Shown here piece by piece: positions 7,445 to 14,559 of a DNA stretch of 20,256 nt; position 1 is the stretch's first letter; each line of letters starts with the position of its first letter. Position numbers and translations under genes: made by a program. The stretch is from NCBI GenBank assembly GCA_016303225.1, contig JAEDMC010000030.1:1-20256 (forward strand), given 5' to 3'. Under the pieces are notes generated by a model, which was not told the DNA's origin, ran no database searches, and was given only the letters and a program-made list of their open reading frames with translations. The stretch is from Kiritimatiellia bacterium. GTDB lineage: Bacteria; Verrucomicrobiota; Kiritimatiellia; RFP12; UBA1067.

Positions 7445-7474
7445 ATTATATCATACCCGGCCGTCAGAAATCAA
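7445..7474 (-). promoter_or_regulatory. pckG promoter
   Basis: On the minus strand TTGATT (7469-7474) precedes TATAAT (7445-7450) by 18 nt, and the -10 is extended as TGATATAAT. Transcription would start about 50 nt before the ATG, giving a normal leader that carries the AAGGAGT site. Confidence 0.7.
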
Positions 7475-7528
7475 TGCCGGCAACAACGGGAAATGTGGGG
7501 TGTGCATAAATATCTCGGTGCACCCAAA

Positions 7529-8476
7529 TCACAGATCGAGATTTCCGGTCAAGGCGGAAACGGACTCAAACCCATGCTTTTCGCAATAGGCGACGATGCC
7601 GTCGTAGACTTCGCCGACCGTTCCGGGGTTCGTGAAGGTCGCCGTACCGACCGCAACCGCCGTCGCGCCCGCGAGGAGAAATTCAACCGCATCCTTCGCC
7701 TCGTAGACGCCCCCCATCGCGAGAATCGGCAGCTTCGTCGCATTGTGCGCGTCATAGACAAGCTTGACGGCCGCCGGATGGATGCCGAGGCCGGAGAGCC
7801 CGCCCGTCCTGTTCGCAAGGACGGGCTTCCGCTTCTCGATGTCAATCACCATCGCAGGAAACGTGTTGATCATCGAAAGCGCGTCCGCCCCGCCGTCCTC
7901 GCACGCCTTCACGTACGGGACGATCGACGGCACGTTCGGCGCAAGTTTCACGATGAGCGGCAGCTTCGTCGCCTGACGGACAGCCGAGACAACCTCGTTC
8001 AAAATCTTCGGATCCTGTCCGAAGGTATGCCCGCCCGCCTTGACGTTCGGACAGCTGACGTTCATCTCGATCGCGTCAACCGCATCGCCCATCCGCTTTG
8101 CGACCTCGGCATATTCTTCAACGCTCCCGCCCCAGATGTTCGCAATCAGCTTAGGGACGGAATCATCCGCACCTTCTCCCTTTTCACTTTTACTTTTTAC
8201 TTGTTCTCGGAACCACGGAACGGTAATGTCCAGAAAATGCTCGATGCCCGTACCCTGCAGGCCAACGGCATTGACGAGCCCGCCCGGCACCTCGCAGTGG
8301 CGCGGCATTTCGTTGCCCGGCCACGGACCAAGACGAATGCCCTTCGCCGTCACGGCGCCGAGCTTCGCATAATCAACCGCGCCGAGATATTCGAAACCGT
8401 AGCCGAACGTACCGCTCGCCGTCGCCACGGGAGTCGGCATCTTCAGTCCACCCAAGTCAACTTTTGTGTCTACCAT
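7529..8476 (-). CDS. pyrD: Dihydroorotate dehydrogenase, class 1B-like catalytic subunit
   Basis: This FMN-dependent TIM-barrel enzyme oxidises dihydroorotate to orotate in pyrimidine synthesis. The N-terminal segment has ATASGTFGYG. The catalytic-loop cysteine lies in EMNVSCPNVKAGG, and Cys rather than Ser as base marks class 1. The FMN phosphate site is formed by MGGVYEAKDAVEFLLAGAT. Class 1B enzymes usually pair with an electron-transfer subunit, PyrK; none is in this window. The ATG at 8476 is preferred over 8482 because AGAGGA then sits 7 nt upstream. An in-frame low-complexity insert (VKSKSEKGEGADD), encoded by a repeat at 8171-8203, sits between the helix ending in PWFREQ and the strand KLIANIWGG. 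It follows the FAD oxidoreductase by about 18 nt, so the two are co-transcribed. Confidence 0.93.
   Translation of the reverse strand: MVDTKVDLGGLKMPTPVATASGTFGYGFEYLGAVDYAKLGAVTAKGIRLGPWPGNEMPRHCEVPGGLVNAVGLQGTGIEHFLDITVPWFREQVKSKSEKGEGADDSVPKLIANIWGGSVEEYAEVAKRMGDAVDAIEMNVSCPNVKAGGHTFGQDPKILNEVVSAVRQATKLPLIVKLAPNVPSIVPYVKACEDGGADALSMINTFPAMVIDIEKRKPVLANRTGGLSGLGIHPAAVKLVYDAHNATKLPILAMGGVYEAKDAVEFLLAGATAVAVGTATFTNPGTVGEVYDGIVAYCEKHGFESVSALTGNLDL
8171..8203. repeat. ACTTTTT-type low-complexity repeat, copy 2 (inside pyrD)
   Basis: This 33-bp run of ACTTTT/CCCTTTT units resembles 2489-2520 closely. It is in frame in pyrD and encodes a Lys/Ser/Glu-rich loop that class 1B enzymes I remember lack. 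Confidence 0.65.
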
Positions 8477-8494
8477 AGCCATTTCCTCTCAAGT

Positions 8495-10618
8495 TCAGTT
8501 CAGCGGCTCGAGCGCATAGCCGTCCGCAGTGATCGTCACGTCCTTCTTCTTGGACGGGGCCAGCTCCAGCGTCGCACCGGGCGCCAGCTCCAACTCGGCG
8601 ATCGCGAGCCAGCGACCCGTCTGCAGGGATTGGTTCCAGCTGAGCGTCTTCGTCTGTCCGTTCGACGTCACCTTGATTTCCGCGATGCGGTTGCACAGCT
8701 TGATTGTCCAGTCATAGGGGACCTTGCCGTAGAGCCGATAGCGCCCTGCGCGCGCGACCGGCAGTCGGTAGACGACTGATCCGCCCGTCTCGGGACCGAA
8801 CGACCACGACGCCTTGTCGCCGAACTGCCCGCCGTTGCAGCAGAAGTCCTGCGCCCACGTGCCGTTCACGACCGTGTCCGGCGATTCGTCGTCCACATAC
8901 GACCATCCCTTTTTCGACGGATCGGGATTGCCCGGCCAGTCGCCGCCGATGCGGTGCTGCAGCTCGCGGCACTTGCCGTCCGCGAAAATCCGCCGCGGAC
9001 CGCACTTCGCCTCGCGGCACATCGCCGCGGCCGTGCCCGCCGCAACGCCAAGCTGCGAAAGCGTGTTGATGACGCGCGGACTGCCGAGGCCGACATGCGT
9101 GCAGCTGAAGCAGCGGCCGACCACAAAGAGGTTGTCGACGTTGCGCGAGTAGATCGTGCGGTAGGGAATCCAGTAGCGCCCGTAGATCGGATGCGTGTTG
9201 GACGTGAGATACGGCGCGGCCTTGATCGTGAAATGGATGTCGATGGACCACGTGCCCGTCGCGATCGCGTCCTCAAACTGCGTCTTGGCGACGATGTCGT
9301 CCTCCTTGAGGATCCAGTCACCGAGAATCCGCCGCGACTCGCGCTTGCCGAGGACGTACGGACACGTGACGAGCATCCGCCGCGAGTTGGCGGGATCCTT
9401 CTTCGCAAGTGAAAACGCGCCGTAGATTGCGAGAAGCAGGCGGTCGCGGATCTCCTCCGCTTCATTGATCATGTCCCGGTCAAGACCATACTCCCAGTTC
9501 CACTCGCCGTTCAAGGCCGGACCCGACTCGGCGAACTTCTCCGCCCATGGCGCGGAGAACGGCACGTCGTCGTTCGCATTCGCGCTCTCCCACATGAGGG
9601 ACGCGCCAAGCACCGTCCGGTCCGCCTTCTCCACGGCGGACTTCTCGCCCGACTCGCTCTTCGACTCGCGTCCGTAACGCAGGTCAGCCCCCGCCCAGGC
9701 ACCGACCCAGCCGTCCCCCGTCGCATCGCAGAAGAGCGGCGCGCGGAAACGGACGATGCGGTTGTCCGCCAGGTTCAGCGCCTTGACGGACGCAATCGCA
9801 TTCCCCTGCTTCTCGACCCCGAACGCCCGGTGCAGCAGGAAGACCGTCAGGTTCTGCTCGCGCTGCAGCGTCGCCAGGCGCATCTTGTCCGTCTCGACGG
9901 ACAGCTGATCGCGGTTCATGAAGAGGTTCCGGAGCTCGTCAACGATCGGATGCCGGCTTTCGCCGCCGCACCACACACGGATCTCGGACGACGCATTGCC
10001 GCCGAGGACGGGACGGTCCTGCACGAGCGCGACGCGAATCCCCGCCCGAGCCGCGGCAATCGCCGCGCAGCAGCCGGGCATACCGCCGCCGACCACCACA
10101 AAATCAAAGTCGCGCGTCTCGTCCGGCTCGCGTCCGCGCACGTCGAGCGCGCCTGTCGGCGCCGGTTCGTCTCCCTTCGTAAAAACAACGCCCGCACAGC
10201 GGCCGTCAAACCCCGTCAGGTCGCGAAGCGCGATGTCCGCCGATCCCGTCTTGACCTCGACCGTACCGCCGTCCTCCCAGGCCCAGGCACGTTCGCCCGC
10301 ACCGAAAACGTGCTTCAGCGCCGTACCGTTGACAAGCAGGGAGAACTTGCCGGGCGCACCTTCTGTCCAGTTCTTCGCCCGGACGAAGACGCGCCACACG
10401 CCGGCCTCGGGGAAGACGACCCTGGCGGTCGCGTCCGGCACCGGACGTCCCATGCCATGCGCAATCAGGTGCGGCGAGCCGATGACATCCATCAGTCCCG
10501 CATCCAATCCCCATCCGCCAGCCTCGAACGACTGCGGGAAAACCTCGACACGCGCAGCGCCAGCCGTCAGCACGCCCGCCAGCACGCCGATCGCCACCAA
10601 AGCTCTTTCAATTTTCAT
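8495..10618 (-). CDS. Secreted FAD-dependent oxidoreductase with golvesin-like C-terminal domain
   Basis: This 707-residue protein begins with a signal peptide (about 1-22, cleavage near TAGAA). A beta-rich, carbohydrate-binding-like domain follows (about 25-150). The FAD Rossmann motif VVVGGGMPGCCAA starts near 174, and the PVLGGNASSEIRVW segment (203-216) is typical of the FAD_oxidored family. The far C-terminus (about 575-707) resembles the golvesin/xanthan-lyase beta domain, with DDESPDTVVNGTWAQD at its start. Such multidomain proteins are common in PVC and Bacteroidota polysaccharide-degraders, but the substrate is unknown. An export route for a flavoprotein is unusual unless the cofactor is added outside or Tat is used; no twin-arginine is visible. 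The start has a -10 box 9 nt upstream and no Shine-Dalgarno. Confidence 0.85.
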   Translation of the reverse strand: MKIERALVAIGVLAGVLTAGAARVEVFPQSFEAGGWGLDAGLMDVIGSPHLIAHGMGRPVPDATARVVFPEAGVWRVFVRAKNWTEGAPGKFSLLVNGTALKHVFGAGERAWAWEDGGTVEVKTGSADIALRDLTGFDGRCAGVVFTKGDEPAPTGALDVRGREPDETRDFDFVVVGGGMPGCCAAIAAARAGIRVALVQDRPVLGGNASSEIRVWCGGESRHPIVDELRNLFMNRDQLSVETDKMRLATLQREQNLTVFLLHRAFGVEKQGNAIASVKALNLADNRIVRFRAPLFCDATGDGWVGAWAGADLRYGRESKSESGEKSAVEKADRTVLGASLMWESANANDDVPFSAPWAEKFAESGPALNGEWNWEYGLDRDMINEAEEIRDRLLLAIYGAFSLAKKDPANSRRMLVTCPYVLGKRESRRILGDWILKEDDIVAKTQFEDAIATGTWSIDIHFTIKAAPYLTSNTHPIYGRYWIPYRTIYSRNVDNLFVVGRCFSCTHVGLGSPRVINTLSQLGVAAGTAAAMCREAKCGPRRIFADGKCRELQHRIGGDWPGNPDPSKKGWSYVDDESPDTVVNGTWAQDFCCNGGQFGDKASWSFGPETGGSVVYRLPVARAGRYRLYGKVPYDWTIKLCNRIAEIKVTSNGQTKTLSWNQSLQTGRWLAIAELELAPGATLELAPSKKKDVTITADGYALEPLN

Positions 10619-10626
10619 ATCGGGAA

Positions 10627-10655
10627 ATTATATAGTATTCACCCCCAAGACGCAA
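10627..10655 (-). promoter_or_regulatory. Promoter of the FAD oxidoreductase-pyrD operon, probably leaderless
   Basis: On the minus strand TTGCGT (10650-10655), 17 nt, then TATAAT (10627-10632). The -10 box ends 8 nt before the ATG at 10618. The predicted transcription start therefore falls within a few bases of the start codon, leaving no room for a ribosome-binding site. Confidence 0.65.
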
Positions 10656-10736
10656 GCGGACGCAACTTCGTTAATCATCGGCGAGTTAGTTGACGCGCAA
10701 AAACAAGTTGAACACGATACGCCCCTAAACAAAGAG

Positions 10737-10819
10737 GAAGCGGCGTCTTCCAAAGGGGAAGCGGCGTCTTCCAAAGGGGAAGCGGCGTCTTCCAAAGGGG
10801 AAGCGGCGTCTCGCCGCTT
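10737..10819. repeat. 21-bp tandem repeat ending in a hairpin
   Basis: Three full 21-bp units beginning GAAGCGGCGTCTTCCAAAGG (10737-10757, 10758-10778, 10779-10799) and a 12-bp partial unit lie head to tail. The last partial copy continues into a perfect palindrome AAGCGGCG-TCT-CGCCGCTT (10801-10819). The units are identical, implying recent expansion. Both strands are open here and would give a repeating seven-residue peptide, but no convincing gene is present. Confidence 0.9.
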
Positions 10820-10957
10820 GTCAGGGAAGCTCATCCTTAGTCCAATCAATCGTCTTTAAGCGCAATCTTCGCTGTTCCGCGATTGTTCAGTCGCCCGCGG
10901 AGTCGTCTTTGTTCAAGCGACGAGACGCCTCTTCTCCTTTGTCGCCACTGACACGCC

Positions 10958-11133
10958 TACCGCCCCTTCACAAATCCCCTACCGCCCTTTCACAAACCTC
11001 ATAGAGCCCCATCTCTTACACCCTACTGTGTCATAAATCCCCTCATACTGTGTCATAAATCCCCTGATACTGTGTCATAAATCCCCTGATACTGTGTCAT
11101 AAATCCCCCTATACTGTGTCATAATTCCCCCCT
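10958..11133. repeat. Iteron-like array of 22-bp units
   Basis: Five tandem, nearly identical 22-bp units starting TACTGTGTCATAAATCCCC occupy 11024-11045, 11046-11067, 11068-11089, 11090-11111 and 11112-11133. Three diverged units (10958-10979, 10980-11001, 11002-11023) precede them in the same 22-bp register. The first two share TCACAAA and a CCC-rich end. A 22-bp period is about two helical turns, so a protein would meet each unit on the same DNA face. No Rep gene, DnaA box cluster or transposase is visible in the window. Confidence 0.88.
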
Positions 11134-11476
11134 TGCCGACTCTCCTCAACGGCTCCGCTGAGTCGGTTCAACAACCCTCGCCGATGGCAAATCAACCCTT
11201 GCTAAACTCCAAGTTTGTCAAAGGAACACCTTCACTAGCCCACCACGACTTATGACATGAGACATTCATAAGACAAGAGCGGAAGCGGCACCCCGGTATA
11301 AGAACGGCAATCACATATCCCCCAATTGACATACGCGGCAGTTTTCAAGTCCTCGCCCCGTCCCAACCCCTTCTTAAGTCACAGTTGGGACAGGAGTCGC
11401 CACTAATCTTTATACGACATTGTCCCAGGTATAGGCATCGCTACAGATTAGCGACTACCGAAGGAGAAGAAAGACG
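11134..11476. other. Non-coding stretch with inverted repeats
   Basis: No gene is seen. The segment holds CCGACTC/GAGTCGG (11136-11142 with 11160-11166), CTTATGA/TCATAAG around 11249-11272, and the interlocking stems of 11360-11456. It follows the last gene of the operon on the minus strand, but no U-run terminator is obvious. Confidence 0.5.
11360..11456. other. Interlocking inverted repeats, possible pseudoknot or switch RNA
   Basis: GTCCCAAC (11360-11367) pairs with GTTGGGAC (11384-11391). The same right arm, as TGGGACA (11386-11392), can instead pair with TGTCCCA (11421-11427). AGTCGC plus TAATC (11395-11408, three bases bulged) pairs with GATTAGCGACT (11446-11456) and crosses the second stem, as in an H-type pseudoknot. 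The strand that is transcribed is not known; on the minus strand this would be the 3' untranslated region of the operon. Confidence 0.35.
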
Positions 11477-12364
11477 TCATCTCCAATCAATAGGCGCACC
11501 CGCTATCGTAAGACTGCGCAACTTGATTCTGATCAAGGACTTCTCAATCGGAGGCACGACAACGCCCGTGACGCTGTCTACAGCATCTTGACGAAGCAAT
11601 CCCCTGACACGGCTTTTCATGGCCTGCGAATACAAGTCGGCTTCGCCATCCCGAATCTGCCCTTCAACTTCCACGGATTGCAGGTCCGCTCGCTTGAAAT
11701 CCATATAGTCATACCCGCACAGAAACCCCGACGTCAAAGGACGAGAGACAAAGACGCCCTCAAAGGTCAGACTACGGTCAAGCACCGCGCGTTCAATCCT
11801 CACCTTCTGCAATTCCGTCAACCCGCCATCTTGCGATTCCATGTACTTTAGCAGTTCTGTCCCCGTAATTGTATGAAAATCAGGACGCGACTGCGGCGAA
11901 ATACGTTCATCCTTCGATGCCCTCCTTGTTCCTACCGCAAAACTGTCAATCTTCACAACAACGCGATCCGGGCGAAAAGAAGAAATGGTTCCCTGTATCG
12001 CCGTTACAGATTGTCCAGCATGAATGTCAAACATCGCATCCGACACCCATTCTTCATGATACGGAACTTCAACGAGTATCTTTTGCCCGCACGAATCATA
12101 TTCAATTTCCGCCCATTCCGTCCGAACGTCCCGAACAACGCCATCTCCGAAGACATAGCTCTTGCCCAGCATACTCAGCGAAGACAACTTCTGCGACTTC
12201 TGATCCTGGGTTAGAGCCGCATTGCCACCGATGAATGCAGCCCGACGCATGTTAAGAGACAGTTCCAGAAAATCGTCCACCTGAAGAGCATCGCAATCGC
12301 ATTTTGCCTGCAATGCTAACAGCAAGACAATCGACATCAAAACTAAACCACGACAATTAGACAT
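11477..12364 (-). CDS. Secreted protein with two OB-fold-like domains, last gene of the GTPase operon
   Basis: This 295-residue protein has a Sec signal peptide (GLVLMSIVLLLALQA, about residues 6-20). No lipobox precedes Cys22, although Cys22 and Cys24 lie just after the predicted cleavage site. Residues about 65-145 (GKSYVFGDGVVRDV through GQSVTAIQGTI and RVVVKIDS) have the strand spacing of a tRNA_anti-like OB fold. Residues about 198-290 repeat the pattern (LTFEGVFVSRP, SVTGVVVPP, IRIKLRSLTI). The function is unknown; such periplasmic OB folds often bind ligands or proteins. The start is ATG at 12364 with AAAGGAGGT close upstream; a GTG at 12382 would overlap the upstream stop but leaves that site inside the gene. 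Confidence 0.75.
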   Translation of the reverse strand: MSNCRGLVLMSIVLLLALQAKCDCDALQVDDFLELSLNMRRAAFIGGNAALTQDQKSQKLSSLSMLGKSYVFGDGVVRDVRTEWAEIEYDSCGQKILVEVPYHEEWVSDAMFDIHAGQSVTAIQGTISSFRPDRVVVKIDSFAVGTRRASKDERISPQSRPDFHTITGTELLKYMESQDGGLTELQKVRIERAVLDRSLTFEGVFVSRPLTSGFLCGYDYMDFKRADLQSVEVEGQIRDGEADLYSQAMKSRVRGLLRQDAVDSVTGVVVPPIEKSLIRIKLRSLTIAGAPIDWR

Positions 12365-12378
12365 GTCCTGACCTCCTT

Positions 12379-13788
12379 TCACTTGAGAAATTTCCTTAAT
12401 GTCTCATCCGCTGCTTTCGCAGCTTTTTCAACAACCCTTGCAGCCTCCGACTCTGCAGCCGAAACGCTGTCACTCGCCTGTGCCGACGCACGTTCCGCTT
12501 GAACCACAGCGGTAGACGCTGCATCACCTGCCTCTTTTGCAACCGCATTCATGTTCTGGGAGCTGCGGTCCATTCGCTTCGCCCACTTCGACGCAACCGG
12601 AATATCCCCCACAGTTGCCGAAGAGACATGTCCAGACGACGATTCGACACGTTGCAGTGTATTCGCAAGCGTCCTTTTCGCATCTTCATATCCGAGTCGA
12701 ATGAGTCGCGCCACTGTTTCAGGCGAAAAATCCAATGCGCCATCCGATCCGTCATCTCGCTTGCTGATATTTTGCGAGGGAATAATCTCGATCATTCGTC
12801 CATTGGGAAAGTCCTCAGGCCGCTTCCGATGCGTCATTTCATTAATTCCCTCAAGATAGACGACTATCACCGTTCCCACCTCGGGATGCCCATCACGAAC
12901 AGGATCTAAGGGCACATTGTCCAACCCCCATTCTTCCGCGCCATAGCCACCGTCAATGTAACTAATGCCATCAATCAAAACGGAGCTGAACATAAACGGG
13001 ACCGCTGCCGACGCCATGACATAATTAAGGTAGCGCGAACTGTTTTCGCCATTCAAGACAAAGCGCTTCAGCCGCTTTGTCTCCTTGGTCAGCGACGTCA
13101 CGTAAACAAACGGAGGTCTCCGCGACCAATATCTGGGCAGATACAAAGACAGGAGTTTGCGCAGCGGCCGCGCATCGCAAACCCCCTCTGCGTATTCATT
13201 ACCCGCCGTCGCCCTGCAAGTCTTATGCATCGCACCTTCGACATCCTCAACTATCGACCAACGCTCATCCTTATCGCCTTCCAGCAACGACGACAGCATC
13301 CCATACATGGCATCTTGATCAAACTCAAACACCTTCTCTATTTTCTCCAGCCAGATGTCTTCGCAACGCTTGGCATCGCCCATACCTATCGAAGCAAACA
13401 ATGCCGCATTGACTGCACCTATTGACGTCCCGGACAACACCCGTATTTTAGAAGTGATTCCTGCCTCCTCCAATGCCTTCCAGACGCCGACCTCGTAGGC
13501 ACCCTTGGCACATCCCCCGGCGAGAACCAGGCCAAAGGTGTCAAGACGTTCTTTCTCTTGTCGAATGCGTCGCCGCTCGCTTTCAATCCGCCAAAGCCAG
13601 CTTCCGACAATACACACGGCAATGATGAATCCCGCTAGTCCGCATATCATTCCCCAAGGTCTGCTTGATTTGCCCGAGCCCACACAGGAATCGTTGACCC
13701 ACTCATGACAATAGCGGCACTTGACCGCTTCAGACAATATCTGCTCACCACAATACGGACATGTCACATATTTCTTTTCAGATTCCAT
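12379..13788 (-). CDS. Membrane-anchored patatin-like phospholipase with N-terminal zinc ribbon
   Basis: This 469-residue protein starts with a zinc ribbon (C10, C13, C24, C27) and a membrane segment (about 44-66). The patatin domain (about 85-375) has the oxyanion loop GGCAKG (91-96), the nucleophile elbow GTSIG with Ser122, and DGG with Asp279, so the Ser-Asp dyad is intact and lipid acyl hydrolysis is expected. The C-terminal 60 residues (about 410-469) are an Ala/Glu/Lys-rich amphipathic helix able to lie on a membrane or self-associate. Topology is uncertain. By the positive-inside rule the basic ERRRIRQEK after the membrane segment favours a cytoplasmic patatin domain, but then the zinc ribbon would be outside, so a re-entrant or peripheral arrangement is possible. 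It lies 10 nt after the lipoprotein gene and is the likely effector of the operon. Confidence 0.88.
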   Translation of the reverse strand: MESEKKYVTCPYCGEQILSEAVKCRYCHEWVNDSCVGSGKSSRPWGMICGLAGFIIAVCIVGSWLWRIESERRRIRQEKERLDTFGLVLAGGCAKGAYEVGVWKALEEAGITSKIRVLSGTSIGAVNAALFASIGMGDAKRCEDIWLEKIEKVFEFDQDAMYGMLSSLLEGDKDERWSIVEDVEGAMHKTCRATAGNEYAEGVCDARPLRKLLSLYLPRYWSRRPPFVYVTSLTKETKRLKRFVLNGENSSRYLNYVMASAAVPFMFSSVLIDGISYIDGGYGAEEWGLDNVPLDPVRDGHPEVGTVIVVYLEGINEMTHRKRPEDFPNGRMIEIIPSQNISKRDDGSDGALDFSPETVARLIRLGYEDAKRTLANTLQRVESSSGHVSSATVGDIPVASKWAKRMDRSSQNMNAVAKEAGDAASTAVVQAERASAQASDSVSAAESEAARVVEKAAKAADETLRKFLK

Positions 13789-13798
13789 TGTTTTAACC

Positions 13799-14158
13799 TC
13801 ACTTCTTCGGCAAAGCCACCACGCAACAAGATTTCATGGTCTTCAGGAATTCCTGCATTTCCAACAAAGCCCTGCGCTCTGCTGGACGCAAAACGGAAGA
13901 CACCTCCGACACCAGCGTATCAGGAAGCGGATCGGGCACCTTGTAAATGTCCCCGTCCAACGCCAATCGGATATCAGACGCAATGTCTGATGCCTGACGA
14001 TCAGCTGGCGGATTGAGACCGATCTGTCGAGCAATGGGAATCAGATACCGAGTTTCGTCAACGCTTGACGGTTGCTGCAACATCGCAAACTTTCCATTCA
14101 CGCACCCGCTAAAAGCCACGACGGCCAAAAGCACCAACCCACACCCAGCAGACCTCAT
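13799..14158 (-). CDS. Small lipoprotein with DE-G-DRQ motif
   Basis: This 119-residue protein has a lipoprotein-type signal (LVLLAVVAFSGC, Cys19 the likely lipidation site). The soluble part is similar to the product of the preceding gene. Shared positions are D34-E35, then G47, then D53-R54-Q55, and a following KVP (73-75). The same DE/G/DRQ pattern also ends the GAP1-N-like protein. I do not recognise the family. The start overlaps the preceding stop by 4 nt (ATGA), with GGAGG 6-7 nt upstream, so translation is coupled. The likely location is the periplasmic face of a membrane. Confidence 0.75.
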   Translation of the reverse strand: MRSAGCGLVLLAVVAFSGCVNGKFAMLQQPSSVDETRYLIPIARQIGLNPPADRQASDIASDIRLALDGDIYKVPDPLPDTLVSEVSSVLRPAERRALLEMQEFLKTMKSCCVVALPKK

Positions 14159-14559
14159 TTTGCATCCTCCAACACGATAAACGTTTTACCGCAATTTTTC
14201 AAGATGAACCTGTGTTCGGACCGCAAAAGCTCGGCCTCTTCCTTTGAAATGACCTCGCACAACTCTTCAACGGTCTTATCCGCCAGCAAACGTGACGGCA
14301 CCTTGCATCTTGTTCCGGCCATCAACTTCAAATCCGTTGCAATGTCACACGCCTGACGATCTTCCGCCGGATGTAACCCAAAGCTCTCCGCAACATTCCG
14401 CAGATAGTCCGTTTCATCTGTAGACCCTGCGGCCGTTCCTGCAACCGATTCGCCGGCACTTCGCCCTTTGTACTGCAAATAATTGCCGGCGAGCGAAGCC
14501 ACTAACACCATCACCAGCAGAACTGTCAGACATTCGAACCCACCACTTTCTTTACTCAT
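14155..14559 (-). CDS. Small single-pass membrane protein, paralogue of the neighbouring lipoprotein
   Basis: This 134-residue protein has an N-terminal membrane anchor (about 10-27) without a lipobox, then a short Ser/Gly/Ala-rich linker, and the shared motif D48-E49, G61, D67-R68-Q69, followed by CKVPSRLL (85-92). Alignment with the lipoprotein holds over about 70 residues, so the two arose by tandem duplication and diverged in how they are anchored. No family is recognised. It overlaps the preceding gene by 8 nt and has AAGGAGG 6 nt before its ATG. Confidence 0.75.
   Translation of the reverse strand: MSKESGGFECLTVLLVMVLVASLAGNYLQYKGRSAGESVAGTAAGSTDETDYLRNVAESFGLHPAEDRQACDIATDLKLMAGTRCKVPSRLLADKTVEELCEVISKEEAELLRSEHRFILKNCGKTFIVLEDAK

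Noticed and set aside
5383..7509. A 708-codon plus-strand ORF opposite pckG
   Set aside because: Its product is Arg/Asp/Val/Leu-rich with no family signature, while the minus strand encodes complete PEPCK with every motif. It is open because of the strong codon bias of pckG.
8041..8372. Small plus-strand ORFs inside pyrD and at other gene interiors
   Set aside because: They are shadows of the coding strand with no independent start signals or domains.
10628..10849. Small minus-strand ORF with a repeated DAASPLE peptide
   Set aside because: It is just the 21-bp repeat read in frame, with no ribosome-binding site, and it overlaps the oxidoreductase promoter.
9830..10859. Overlapping plus-strand ORFs opposite the FAD oxidoreductase start and running into the 21-bp repeat
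   Set aside because: Low-complexity composition and no recognisable domain; they are antisense to a well-supported secreted flavoprotein.
10958..11133. CRISPR array
   Set aside because: The 22-bp units are directly adjacent with no unique spacers, and no cas gene is present.
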